DNA from: Arthrobacter dokdonellae | Lineage (GTDB): Bacteria > Actinomycetota > Actinomycetes > Actinomycetales > Micrococcaceae | DNA length: 64,000 nucleotides | Direction: 5' to 3' | NCBI RefSeq assembly: GCF_003268655.1 | Contig: NZ_CP029642.1 | Span: 1,426,001-1,490,000, forward strand | Shown here: in pieces, positions 36,113 through 45,653 of the stretch | How the letters are laid out: each line of letters opens with the position of its first letter | Numbering within the stretch: the first letter of the stretch is position 1 | The notes under the pieces: model-generated | The model's input: the letters and a program-made list of their open reading frames with translations, nothing else | Database searches by the model: none | Told to the model about the DNA's origin: nothing | Position numbers and translations under genes: made by a program

Positions 36113-36634
36113 GTGGACAACATCAAGCCCGACGGCGGCTCGCCGCATTTCGTGCCCGACGCCGGCACCCCGGGTTCCGCGTCCGACGGCGGCACACCGG
36201 AAGGGGCCTTGGGCGCCGGCACTGCCGGCGAAGACATCGCCCCGGCCGACTGGGACGCGCTGCGGGCCGCGGCCACCGCCGCCATGGGACGGGCCTACGC
36301 GCCGTATTCAAAGTTCCCCGTGGGCGCTGCCGCCCTGCTCGACGACGGCCGCACGGTCTCGGGCTGCAACGTGGAAAACGCCAGCTACGGACTGACGCTC
36401 TGCGCTGAGTGCACCATGGTGGGCGCGCTGCAGATGGGCGGGGGCGGACGCATCCGCGCCTTTTACTGCGTCGATGCGGACGGCGCCGTGCTCATGCCTT
36501 GCGGGCGCTGCCGCCAGCTCCTGTACGAATTCCGGGCCCCCGGCATGGTGCTGATGACCGGCGGCGGCATCCGGACAATGGACCAAATACTGCCGGATGC
36601 CTTTGGCCCGGAGAATCTGGAGAATCAATCATGA
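36113..36634 (+). CDS. cdd: Cytidine deaminase with N-terminal extension
   Basis: A 173-residue enzyme deaminating cytidine and deoxycytidine to uridine forms. The core shows YSKFPVGAAALLDDGRTVSG followed by CNVENASYGLTLCAECTMVG (first zinc Cys and catalytic Glu), then PCGRCRQLLYEF (two further zinc Cys). The first ~40 residues (Pro/Gly-rich, with PDAGTPGSASDGGTPEGA) precede the usual start of the family and look disordered. The GTG at 36113 has AGGGGAT upstream; a later start inside the extension is possible. deoA overlaps its stop by 4 nt. Confidence 0.93.
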   Translation: MDNIKPDGGSPHFVPDAGTPGSASDGGTPEGALGAGTAGEDIAPADWDALRAAATAAMGRAYAPYSKFPVGAAALLDDGRTVSGCNVENASYGLTLCAECTMVGALQMGGGGRIRAFYCVDADGAVLMPCGRCRQLLYEFRAPGMVLMTGGGIRTMDQILPDAFGPENLENQS

Positions 36635-37953
36635 GTGCACACGCCTACAACGGCCCGGCCTTCGACGCCGTCGACATCATCCGCACCAAGCGGGACCGGG
36701 GAACGCTCAGCGCGGACCAGATCGCCTGGACCATCGACGCCTACACCCGCGGCACCATTGCCGATGAACAAATGGCCGCCCTGAACATGGCCATCCTGCT
36801 CAACGGCATGGACCGGGCGGAAATCGCCCAGTGGACCACTGCCATGATCAACTCCGGCGAGCGGATGGACTTCGCGTCCCTGCGCACCCCGGCCGGAGCC
36901 CCCAAGGCCACCACGGACAAACACTCCACCGGGGGCGTGGGGGACAAGATCACCCTCCCGCTGGCCCCGCTGGTGGCCGTGTTCGGCGTGGCCGTCCCGC
37001 AGCTGTCCGGGCGCGGACTGGGCCACACCGGAGGGACACTGGACAAGCTCGAGGCCATCCCCGGCTGGCGCGCGGACCTCAGCAACCAGGAGATGATGCG
37101 CCAGCTTTCCGACGTCGGAGCCGTGATCTGCGCCGCCGGTGCCGGGCTGGCGCCCGCGGACAAGAAGCTCTACGCCTTGCGCGACGTCACCGGCACCGTT
37201 GAGGCGATCCCGCTGATCGCCTCCTCGATCATGAGCAAGAAGATCGCCGAAGGCACCGGGGCACTGGTGCTCGACGTCAAGGTGGGCTCGGGCGCGTTCA
37301 TGAAGGACGAATCCATGGCCCGCGAACTCGCCGAAACCATGGTGGCCCTGGGCAAGGATGCCGGCGTGAACACGGTGGCCCTGCTGACGGACATGTCCAC
37401 GCCGCTGGGCCTGACCGCCGGCAACGCGATCGAGGTGGAGGAATCGGTGGAGGTGCTGGCCGGCGGGGGGCCGCCGGACGTGGTCGAACTGACCGTGAGG
37501 CTGGCGGAGGAGATGCTCCAGGCCGCCGGCGTCCGGGACGCCGACCCCGCGGCGGCCCTGCGGGACGGGCGTGCCATGGACGTGTGGCGCCGGATGATTT
37601 CCGCCCAGGGCGGCGATCCCGATGCCGCGCTGCCGGTGGCCCGCGAGTCCGAGGTCGTCTACGCGCCCGCGGACGGCGTGCTGGTGGGACTGGACGCCCT
37701 GTCCGTGGGCGTGGCGGCCTGGCGCCTCGGGGCCGGGCGCGCCCGCAAGGAGGACGTGGTCCAGGCCGGCGCCGGGGTGCGCATGCACGCCAAGCCGGGT
37801 GCCATGGTGCGGGCAGGCGAGCCGCTCATGACGCTGTTGACGGACACCCCCGAAAAGTTCGCACGCGCCAAGGAAGCGCTTGAGGGCGCGGTGACCATCG
37901 CGCCGGAGGGTTCGCGGCCGGCGTCGAGGCTGGTCATCGACCGCATCGCCTGA
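36631..37953 (+). CDS. deoA: Thymidine phosphorylase (pyrimidine-nucleoside phosphorylase family)
   Basis: A 440-residue enzyme splitting thymidine/deoxyuridine with phosphate into base and deoxyribose 1-phosphate. It has the family signature SGRGLGHTGGTLDKLEAIPG, KHSTGGVGDKITLPLAPLVA (phosphate loop), IMSKKIAEGTGALVLDVKVG and the C-terminal domain with VYAPADGVLVGLDALSVGVA. Its ATG overlaps the cdd stop, so deaminated nucleosides flow directly into this step. It is the last gene of the uptake and salvage operon. Confidence 0.93.
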   Translation: MSAHAYNGPAFDAVDIIRTKRDRGTLSADQIAWTIDAYTRGTIADEQMAALNMAILLNGMDRAEIAQWTTAMINSGERMDFASLRTPAGAPKATTDKHSTGGVGDKITLPLAPLVAVFGVAVPQLSGRGLGHTGGTLDKLEAIPGWRADLSNQEMMRQLSDVGAVICAAGAGLAPADKKLYALRDVTGTVEAIPLIASSIMSKKIAEGTGALVLDVKVGSGAFMKDESMARELAETMVALGKDAGVNTVALLTDMSTPLGLTAGNAIEVEESVEVLAGGGPPDVVELTVRLAEEMLQAAGVRDADPAAALRDGRAMDVWRRMISAQGGDPDAALPVARESEVVYAPADGVLVGLDALSVGVAAWRLGAGRARKEDVVQAGAGVRMHAKPGAMVRAGEPLMTLLTDTPEKFARAKEALEGAVTIAPEGSRPASRLVIDRIA

Positions 37954-37965
37954 GCCATCCGTTGG

Positions 37966-38016
37966 GACGCTCCTGCAGGGGAATCCTCGGGAATGCCGCG
38001 GATCTGAAGGAGCGTC
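37966..38016. terminator. Hairpin/repeat after deoA, GCTCCTGCAG family
   Basis: GACGCTCCTGCAG (37966-37978) and CTGAAGGAGCGTC (38004-38016) form an inverted repeat with one mismatch, 13 nt after the deoA stop. It can terminate the nucleoside operon and also belongs to the repeat family found near 16261-16381 and 63839-63892. Confidence 0.5.
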
Positions 38017-38138
38017 GATGGGGTCATCCCCTGGTGGGAGGGGGCGGGCGGAATGTAGGCCGCAAGATGGATGCCCGGACCCAACAGACGTGGGAAACTA
38101 GTGAGTGACACCCCGCCAGAGGAGAGGAACCATCCCCG

Positions 38139-39095
38139 GTGGACTTTTTGCACATCATCAACCAGATCAACTATGTCCTTGCGCACTCTTCCGCGCAGTG
38201 GTGGGTTGTCCCCATGGTTGGCTTGTTCTGCCTCATCGATGGCTTCTTCCTCTTTCTGCCCAGCGAAACCGCCATTGTGGCGCTGTCTTCGATCTCGCTG
38301 CGGACCGGTTCCCCGAACATTTGGCTGCTCATGGCCGGTGCCGCCATCGGCGCCATGATCGGCGACAACATCGCCTACTTCATGGGCAACAAGCTCGGCA
38401 CCACGCGGTTCAAGTGGATGCGCAAGCCGCGCGGAGCCAAGGCGTTCTCCTGGGCGGGCCGCGAGCTCGACAAACGCGGCGCCATCCTCATCTTCACGGC
38501 GCGCTATATTCCCGTGGGCCGGATCGCCGTCAACTTCACGGCAGGCGCCACCCGGTTTCCGTGGCGCCGCTTCGTGGTCCTGGACGGCATTGCGGTGCTC
38601 ACGTGGGTGGTGTATTCGGCCTTGGTGGGACGCGTTGCCGGCCGGTGGGTGCACCACAACCCGTTGCTGGGCGTGGGCATCGCCATCGCCTTTGCGATCG
38701 TCATCGGCTTCATTGTGGACCACGCCATGAAGATCCTGCATCACCAGCTGGAAAAGCGCGGCAAGCTGGCACCGCGTCCGGAGCCCGGCGCCACGGCGGC
38801 CCGGCTGGCAGCCGAGGCACTCGCGGGGGACCAGCCGCGGGCCGGCACGCAGGCACCGCCGATCCCGGGCATTGCCGGTCCGCCGGGTGCAGCCGCCGCC
38901 CCGCACCACGCCAAGGGCCCGCATCACGCCACCGGCCCGCACGCGGTCCCGGGTCCGCACGGGGCAGCGGGCATGCACTCCGTCCCCGGCGTCCAAGCCG
39001 CCGCGAACGTCCGCGCCCCGGCAAGCGCGCACGGCGCCGCGGAGGCCGGAAGCCAGGCGGCCGGCGTCGTGCCCGGCGTCCCGGACGGGTCCTGA
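38139..39095 (+). CDS. DedA-family membrane protein with His/Pro-rich tail
   Basis: A 318-residue protein. Residues ~10-215 are a DedA/SNARE-associated domain with several helices, including FCLIDGFFLFLPSETAIVAL, GAMIGDNIAYFMGNKLG and the conserved ARYIPVGRIAVNFTAG. DedA proteins are thought to be lipid flippases or proton-dependent membrane homeostasis factors. The last ~100 residues are Ala/Gly/Pro/His-rich, with repeated GPHHA and GPH units, and are probably disordered and cytoplasmic. The start is a GTG at 38139 after AGAGGAGAGG. The next gene is adenosine deaminase. Confidence 0.85.
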   Translation: MDFLHIINQINYVLAHSSAQWWVVPMVGLFCLIDGFFLFLPSETAIVALSSISLRTGSPNIWLLMAGAAIGAMIGDNIAYFMGNKLGTTRFKWMRKPRGAKAFSWAGRELDKRGAILIFTARYIPVGRIAVNFTAGATRFPWRRFVVLDGIAVLTWVVYSALVGRVAGRWVHHNPLLGVGIAIAFAIVIGFIVDHAMKILHHQLEKRGKLAPRPEPGATAARLAAEALAGDQPRAGTQAPPIPGIAGPPGAAAAPHHAKGPHHATGPHAVPGPHGAAGMHSVPGVQAAANVRAPASAHGAAEAGSQAAGVVPGVPDGS

Positions 39096-39153
39096 GGATA
39101 CGCCCACAGCGCACCAAACCCGGCAGAACTGGCGCGCACCGGCGTTGCATCCC

Positions 39154-39159
39154 TAAAGT
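39154..39159 (+). promoter_or_regulatory. -10 box of a leaderless adenosine deaminase mRNA
   Basis: TAAAGT ends exactly 7 nt before the GTG at 39167, the same arrangement as for the M20 hydrolase and xth genes. It fixes the start of a reading frame that is open for 1 kb upstream. Confidence 0.6.
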
Positions 39160-39166
39160 GGGGACT

Positions 39167-40321
39167 GTGACTAACCCAACTTCGTCCCAGCAGCCCGAGC
39201 CCCAGTCCTCTGTGGAACTGAAATCCCTGCCCAAGGTGTCCCTGCACGACCACCTCGACGGCGGCCTGCGTCCGGCCACCATCATCGAGCTCGCGGCGGA
39301 GGTGGGCCACGAGCTGCCCGCCACCGATCCCGAGGAGCTGCGCCAGTGGTTCCTGGACTCCGCGGACTCCGGTTCGCTGGTGCGTTATCTGGAAACGTTC
39401 GACCACACCATCGCCGTCATGCAGACCCACGACGCCTTGGTGCGCGTGGCCCGCGAGTTCGTCGAGGACCTGGCGGACGACGGCGTGGTGTACGGCGAGG
39501 TGCGTTGGGCACCCGAGCAGCACCTCACCCAGGGGCTGACGCTCGACGACGCCGTCGAGGCCGTGCAGGAAGGACTCGAAGCCGGCATGGACGCCGTGGA
39601 CGAGGCCGGCGGTTACATCGAGGTCGGCCAGCTGGTCACGGCCATGCGCCATGCCGACCGTGGCTCCGAAATCGCGCAGCTGGCCGTCCGCCACCGGGAC
39701 AACGGCGTGGTGGGCTTTGACATCGCCGGGGCCGAGGACGGGTTCCTGCCCTCCCGCTTCACCGAGGCGTTCACCTACCTGGCCGAGAACAATTTCCCGG
39801 CCACCGTCCACGCGGGCGAGGCCGCCGGGCTGGACAGCATCCAGGACGCACTGGTCCATGGCCGCGCCCTCCGCCTGGGCCACGGCGTGCGCATCGCCGA
39901 GGACATCCACCTGGACGTCCAGGAGGAGGACGGGCACGACGTCGGCACCGTCACCCTGGGCGACCTGGCCCAGTGGGTGCGTGACCGCCAGATCCCGCTG
40001 GAGCTGTGCCCGTCGTCGAACCTGCAGACTGGGGCCGTCGCCGCGTTTGGCACCACGATCTCCGAGCACCCCATCGACCTGCTGCATCAGTTGGGCTTCA
40101 ACGTCACGGTCAACACCGACAACCGCCTGATGAGCGGTGTGACCCTGACCGGCGAGTTTGAACTGCTGGCGGACACCTTCGGGTACGACCTGGAAACCAT
40201 ACTGGAGCTGACGCTGAACGCGGTCCACGCCGCGTTCCTGCCGATCGAGGCGCGCGAACAGCTGGCCGACTACATCATCGAGTGCTACGACGACGTCCTG
40301 GACGGTGATGACGAGGACTGA
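39167..40321 (+). CDS. add: Adenosine deaminase
   Basis: A 384-residue zinc enzyme converting adenosine to inosine. Metal and catalytic motifs are in order: KVSLHDHLDGGLRP (first two His), VHAGEAAGLDSIQDAL (His and catalytic Glu), ALRLGHGVRI, LELCPSSNLQTGAV and NVTVNTDNRLMSG (zinc Asp). Length and order match bacterial Add. The frame extends far upstream without stop, but the GTG at 39167 is supported by a -10 box 7 nt away and by the family N-terminus. It complements the cdd/deoA nucleoside genes nearby. Confidence 0.94.
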   Translation: MTNPTSSQQPEPQSSVELKSLPKVSLHDHLDGGLRPATIIELAAEVGHELPATDPEELRQWFLDSADSGSLVRYLETFDHTIAVMQTHDALVRVAREFVEDLADDGVVYGEVRWAPEQHLTQGLTLDDAVEAVQEGLEAGMDAVDEAGGYIEVGQLVTAMRHADRGSEIAQLAVRHRDNGVVGFDIAGAEDGFLPSRFTEAFTYLAENNFPATVHAGEAAGLDSIQDALVHGRALRLGHGVRIAEDIHLDVQEEDGHDVGTVTLGDLAQWVRDRQIPLELCPSSNLQTGAVAAFGTTISEHPIDLLHQLGFNVTVNTDNRLMSGVTLTGEFELLADTFGYDLETILELTLNAVHAAFLPIEAREQLADYIIECYDDVLDGDDED

Positions 40322-41024
40322 TCCGCAGGCACTTCGCCCGAACGCAGGCGCAGGAGCCGGGGCGGATACGGGCGCTGGCGCAGCATTGGACGCGCTAGCC
40401 CGGGTGGTCGCGGAGCTGCGCGAACACTGCCTGTGGACGGCGGCGCTGACCCACCGCTCGCTCATTGCCTACCTTGTCGAGGAATCATACGAGCTGGCCG
40501 ACGTCGTGGAGGCGCCCGGCGACCTTGACGTCCAAGCGCTCAAGGGCGAACTTGGCGACATCCTCTACCAGGTGGTGCTCCACGCGCTGCTGCAGACGGA
40601 GGGTGGCGGCTTCACCCTGGCCGAGGTGGCGGACCAGCTGCGCGAAAAACTCATTCGGCGCAACAGCCACGTGTTCCGCCCGGACGGAACCCTGCAGGCC
40701 CGGTTTCCGGAATCCATGGCGGCCATCGAACGCAACTACGCCGCGGAAAAAGACCGGGAGCGTCCGGGCTCGAAATCGGTGTTTGATTCGCTGCCGGCGT
40801 CGATGCCCGCGCTCGCCCTGGCCGCGAAGACGCTCGAACGCGCCGGTGACCGGGCTGCCCCTGGGCACCTGGCCGGCGCCCCCGCCCAACCTTCCCCGCC
40901 GGCAACGGAAGAAGAGCTCGGGGAGCTGCTGTTCGACGTCGTCCGCGCCGCCCAGGCCCGGGGGCTGGACGCCGAACGCGCCCTGCGCACGGCCGTCCGC
41001 CGCTATCAGGCGCAGCGTCCGTAG
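40308..41024 (+). CDS. mazG: MazG nucleotide pyrophosphohydrolase family protein
   Basis: A ~238-residue protein with the all-alpha MazG core: AYLVEESYELADVVEAPG (E-E-x-x-E) and LKGELGDILYQVVLHALLQ (E-x-x-D), which bind Mg and hydrolyse NTPs to NMP plus pyrophosphate. A second, weaker copy (EEELGELLFDVVRAAQARG) lies near the C-terminus. It starts 14 nt inside the end of the adenosine deaminase gene (ATG 40308; an adjacent GTG is at 40305). In actinobacteria mazG commonly lies just before eno; here a PadR regulator gene intervenes. Confidence 0.9.
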   Translation: MTRTDPQALRPNAGAGAGADTGAGAALDALARVVAELREHCLWTAALTHRSLIAYLVEESYELADVVEAPGDLDVQALKGELGDILYQVVLHALLQTEGGGFTLAEVADQLREKLIRRNSHVFRPDGTLQARFPESMAAIERNYAAEKDRERPGSKSVFDSLPASMPALALAAKTLERAGDRAAPGHLAGAPAQPSPPATEEELGELLFDVVRAAQARGLDAERALRTAVRRYQAQRP

Positions 41025-41049
41025 CCAAGGCGGCCGCTGCCCGGAATGA

Positions 41050-41098
41050 CGATATGGTGGTTCGCCCCCGATGTTTTCATGGGCGAACCACCATATCG
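41050..41098. terminator. Long hairpin between convergent mazG and padR genes
   Basis: A perfect 18-bp stem, arm CGATATGGTGGTTCGCCC (41050-41067) with its complement at 41081-41098, and a 13-nt loop. It lies between the two stops and probably terminates both transcripts. Confidence 0.65.
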
Positions 41099-41114
41099 AC
41101 GTCCTGCACGCCGG

Positions 41115-42182
41115 CTAGTCGGCCAGCATCTTGTAGATGGCGCGTCGGGCGGTGTCGAGGGCCTCGGTGGTGGCCTTGACCTGCTCCTCGGTGCCGCCCT
41201 GGCCTATTTGGTGGACGGCGCCCATGAGCTTTCCGATGCTCTGGCGAAGTTCGGCGCCGGCCCCCGCCTCCTCGCTGACGTCGGCCCAGACGGCGGCCGT
41301 CTCTTCGGCGTGTTCGGCGACGTACGCGCGGCCGGCCTCCGTCAGCTCAAACTCGGTCCGCTTGCCCTTGCCCGCCGACTCAATGAGGCCCTCGGCCTGG
41401 AGCGCGGCCAGTGCCGGGTAGATTGACCCGGGGCTGGGGCGCCAGGCTCCGTCGGTCTGGGTGGCGATGGCTCCGATCATCCCGTAGCCGTTGTAGCTGT
41501 CCTGGCTGAGCAGCGAAAGGATGGCGCTGCGGACGTTGCCCTTGCGGACCCGGCCGCCGCGGCCGAAGCCGCCCCGGAATCCGGGGCCGAACCCTCCGCC
41601 GAACCCAGGACCGAAGCCGGGACCAAACCCGCGGGCTGGTCCGGGGCCAAACCCCCGGCGGTGGCCAAAGCCCTCGTCATCGTCGAGTGGAATGGCACCG
41701 CCCGCGCGGGGGCTGAAGCCCGGCACAAAGCCGCCGCCCCGCCTGCCGTCGCCGCGCCTGCCGTCGCCGCGCCTGCCGGGCCGTCCATGGCGGGGGTCCT
41801 CGTCGCCGCGGTCGAAGCCGCGCCGGCCGGGCCGATCGCCGCGGCGGCCTTCCCCGCCGTCGTCCGGGCCCTCGTCATCCGGGCCCTGGTCATCAGGGCC
41901 GCAGTGGGGGGCAAAGCCCCTGCCCGGACCGAAACCGGGCCCGAAGCCAGTGCGGAAGCCCCTGCCGGGACCAAATTCTGGACCGAAGTGTGGTCCGGAT
42001 CCGTGGTGGTGGCCGTGGTGACGGTCCTCTTCGCCGGGGAAGTCTCCGTGACTCTCCGGGGAGGCGTCACGGCCTGCGAATCCATCGCCTCCGGACGCCT
42101 CGCTGCTGAAATCCTGGGGAATGGAGTCGTTGTGACCAAAGCTGGCTTGATCGTCTTCTTGTGGGTTGTTGATGCTGTTCAT
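41115..42182 (-). CDS. PadR-family regulator with ~213-residue low-complexity N-terminus
   Basis: A 355-residue protein. The C-terminal ~142 residues are a normal PadR winged helix-turn-helix: KGNVRSAILSLLSQDSYNGY, WRPSPGSIYPALAALQAEGL and KRTEFELTEAGRAYV, then a helical dimer arm. The first ~213 residues are extreme in composition: Gly, Phe, Pro, Arg, Asp and His, with repeated GFGPGFGPG and RRGDGRRGDG motifs and an acidic PDDQGPDDEGPDD patch. Such sequence is almost certainly disordered. Many actinobacterial PadR proteins have shorter Gly-rich arms. The upstream palindrome TAACGATATATCGTTA suggests autoregulation. The ligand is unknown. Confidence 0.85.
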   Translation of the reverse strand: MNSINNPQEDDQASFGHNDSIPQDFSSEASGGDGFAGRDASPESHGDFPGEEDRHHGHHHGSGPHFGPEFGPGRGFRTGFGPGFGPGRGFAPHCGPDDQGPDDEGPDDGGEGRRGDRPGRRGFDRGDEDPRHGRPGRRGDGRRGDGRRGGGFVPGFSPRAGGAIPLDDDEGFGHRRGFGPGPARGFGPGFGPGFGGGFGPGFRGGFGRGGRVRKGNVRSAILSLLSQDSYNGYGMIGAIATQTDGAWRPSPGSIYPALAALQAEGLIESAGKGKRTEFELTEAGRAYVAEHAEETAAVWADVSEEAGAGAELRQSIGKLMGAVHQIGQGGTEEQVKATTEALDTARRAIYKMLAD

Positions 42183-42364
42183 GTCGGCAAATCCTGTTCC
42201 GTGGAAAATTTGTTTGTCGTGGCTGGCGGAAGGTGGCTGTCCATGGCGGGGATGTGGAAGGAATGCCCGGGTGGAGGGCGCAACCCGCCGGGTGTGAAGC
42301 GGCGGGGTTTGAGGCGGCCGTGAACTTCACGCTTGAGATGGATGCAGAGTGTTCCGGATCCATC

Positions 42365-42390
42365 TAACGATATTTAACGATATATCGTTA
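42365..42390. promoter_or_regulatory. Palindromic operator upstream of padR
   Basis: A perfect 16-bp palindrome TAACGATATATCGTTA (42375-42390) is preceded by an extra half-site TAACGATAT (42365-42373). It is a markedly AT-rich island in GC-rich DNA between divergent padR and eno. TATCG-type palindromes are typical of PadR operators, so self-control of padR is likely. Confidence 0.65.
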
Positions 42391-42534
42391 TTCGTGACAG
42401 TCAAGACCGGGGGCAGGATTGCCAGCAAACTCACGGGATCCGGTTCAGCCCGGCGCCGCCGCCCTAAAACCAGCGGCGGAGGGTGCAGGTTCGCCCCACG
42501 TTGTCATGGCGGAGGACCGCCCGCGTATTAATGA

Positions 42535-43899
<1,365 letters not shown>

Positions 43900-43938
43900 C
43901 TCGCCCGAGCTCTGAAAACGCGTCAATGACGGCAGTCC

Positions 43939-43985
43939 GGCCGGTGGTTGGCTAAGGTGGATACACACCCAGCCAGCCACCGGCC
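43939..43985 (+). promoter_or_regulatory. Hairpin enclosing a -10 box between eno and septum-initiator genes
   Basis: GGCCGGTGGTTGGCT (43939-43953) pairs with AGCCAGCCACCGGCC (43971-43985), fully paired in RNA if one G-U is allowed. The 17-nt loop and the stem edge contain TAAGGT (43953-43958), a -10 box of the common type here. The element may both terminate eno and hold the promoter of the next gene, giving it a ~65-nt leader with CCAGGAG before its ATG. Confidence 0.5.
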
Positions 43986-44032
43986 CTTCGGCTTTAAGCC
44001 CCGAAGCGCGTCGGGGAAGTACCAGGAGAATC

Positions 44033-44773
44033 ATGGCTACACGTCGTCCCAAGGTGCCCAGCGCACAGTTTAGTGCCGGGGCGAAAAAGGCTGCTGCTGA
44101 ACCAGGCACGACGCCGGACCCAGCCCCCGGCGACCACGCTGCCTCCCCGGGGGCACGCCGGCCGGCAACGGGAAGGGACGGCGCAGCGCGGGGGCCGCGC
44201 AGGGCAGTGACGAACCCCCACGGCCGGACGGACCACGGCGGTCCACGCCGCAACCCCGCCGAAGGGGTCATCCGCAGCGCCGATGCGGCCAACACGCCCG
44301 TCCCCGCAAGGTCCTTCAACGGCCGGCTGCTGGTGCTGGGCCTGGCCATGGCTGCGGTCACGGTGGCGCTGGCCCCCAACATCCACACCTACATGGACCA
44401 GCGGGCCGAGATTTCAGCGCTTAAGCAGGACATTGCCGCACAGACGGCACAGCAGGCATCCGCGCAGTCGGAACTGGCCCGCTGGGACGACCCCGCCTAT
44501 GTCAAGCAACAGGCCCGGGACAGGGTGAGCATGCTCATGCCCGGCGAGACGGGGTATTGGGTGTACGGCGCCCCCGCCGCGGCCGCCGACGGTGCCGGTG
44601 CAGCAGCAAATTCCGCTTCCGGGGAATCGGCGGAGAAGGGCACCGCGGTGACCACCGAACCTTGGGTGGACAGCCTGTGGCAGGCCGTGGAAAAGTCAGC
44701 GGCCGTGAAGCCGGCCGCGCCGGCCCCAACCAAGCCGGCGCCCACGGTGGTGCCGAAGCCCGCCGCCAAATAG
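44033..44773 (+). CDS. Septum formation initiator family protein (FtsB/DivIC-like)
   Basis: A 246-residue bitopic membrane protein. The first ~95 residues are basic, Pro/Ala-rich and cytoplasmic. One helix follows (LLVLGLAMAAVTVALAPNI, about 100-118), then a coiled coil (QRAEISALKQDIAAQTAQQA) and the conserved ARWDDPAYVKQQARDRVSML. The C-terminal ~80 residues are Ala/Pro-rich. FtsB/DivIC proteins act in the divisome with FtsL and FtsQ. The gene order eno, this gene, DUF501, ppx is conserved in actinobacteria. Confidence 0.9.
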   Translation: MATRRPKVPSAQFSAGAKKAAAEPGTTPDPAPGDHAASPGARRPATGRDGAARGPRRAVTNPHGRTDHGGPRRNPAEGVIRSADAANTPVPARSFNGRLLVLGLAMAAVTVALAPNIHTYMDQRAEISALKQDIAAQTAQQASAQSELARWDDPAYVKQQARDRVSMLMPGETGYWVYGAPAAAADGAGAAANSASGESAEKGTAVTTEPWVDSLWQAVEKSAAVKPAAPAPTKPAPTVVPKPAAK

Positions 44774-44872
44774 GCCGCGCCGGCTCCCGCAGCCAAGCCG
44801 GCGCCCTCCGGGAATAGGTCATGCCCGCCCACGCCCGGCCAGGACGCGTGAACGGGTGCCCCGCACGCACGG

Positions 44873-44878
44873 TAAAAT
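44873..44878 (+). promoter_or_regulatory. -10 box upstream of the DUF501 gene
   Basis: TAAAAT ends 6 nt before a TTG at 44885 that is in frame with DUF501. A leaderless TTG start with 35 extra residues is therefore possible, but the GTG at 44990 with a ribosome site is better supported; then the leader is ~105 nt. Confidence 0.4.
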
Positions 44879-44989
44879 GGCCTGTTGGACAGGGCGGCTG
44901 ACAGGCCGCCCGCCACCCACCGCAACGCCGCCCAGCACGCCTGGCGTGACGGCATCCCGCTGCGGTGGCACGAAAGAGGAAGGACGCCT

Positions 44990-45601
44990 GTGCCCGCATC
45001 AGCCACCGACGCCGAAGGCTCACGAGTGCCCACCCAGCATGATCTGGACACCCTGAGCCGCCAGCTCAACCGGCCCGTCCGCGACGTCGTTGAAATTCCG
45101 GCCCGCTGCGTGTGCGGCAACCCCCTCGTGGCCGCCACCGCGCCGCGGCTGAGCAACGGCATCCCGTTCCCCACCACGTTCTACCTGACGCACCCGGTGC
45201 TGACGGCCGCGGCGTCGCGCCTGGAGGCTGCCGGCCTGATGGCGGAAATGACCGACCGCCTCGCCGCCGACGCCGGTCTGGCCGCGGCCTACCAGCGCGC
45301 CCATGAGCAGTACATAGCGGCCCGCACGGCCATCGGCGAGCGGGCCGGCACCGGGCCCGTGCCCGAGATCGACGGGATCTCCGCCGGCGGCATGCCCACC
45401 CGCGTCAAGTGCCTGCACGTCCTGGTCGGCCATGCACTGGCTGCCGGCCCCGGCGTCAACCCGCTGGGCGACGAGGCCCTCTCCGCCCTCGCCGAGTGGT
45501 GGACGGCGGAGGAATGCCTGTGCAACGGCGCCTGGGACGACCAGGCCCCGGTGCCCAGCAGGGACCTCAGCCGCCACGTCAAGCACCTTAACAAGGACTG
45601 A
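44990..45601 (+). CDS. DUF501 domain-containing protein
   Basis: A 203-residue cytoplasmic protein of unknown function. It matches DUF501: LNRPVRDVVEIPARCVCGNP, ATAPRLSNGIPFPTTFYLTH, GMPTRVKCLHVLVGHALAAG and the C-terminal EEWW-like block LAEWWTAEECLCNGAW. Conserved cysteines (CVCG, C in KCLH, ECLC) could bind metal. The GTG at 44990 follows GAGGAAGGACGCCT. It lies between the septum-initiator gene and ppx in a conserved order, but no role is established. Confidence 0.88.
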   Translation: MPASATDAEGSRVPTQHDLDTLSRQLNRPVRDVVEIPARCVCGNPLVAATAPRLSNGIPFPTTFYLTHPVLTAAASRLEAAGLMAEMTDRLAADAGLAAAYQRAHEQYIAARTAIGERAGTGPVPEIDGISAGGMPTRVKCLHVLVGHALAAGPGVNPLGDEALSALAEWWTAEECLCNGAWDDQAPVPSRDLSRHVKHLNKD

Positions 45602-45653
45602 CCGAGATCAGCGTAGAGAATATCCAGCAACCAGAAAAGGAACGGGCCTTTCC

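Noticed and set aside
38105..39166. An N-terminal extension of adenosine deaminase by over 350 residues
   Set aside because: The extension is out of frame with, and overlaps, the DedA gene, has low-complexity Arg/Gly composition, and a promoter plus family start lie at 39167.
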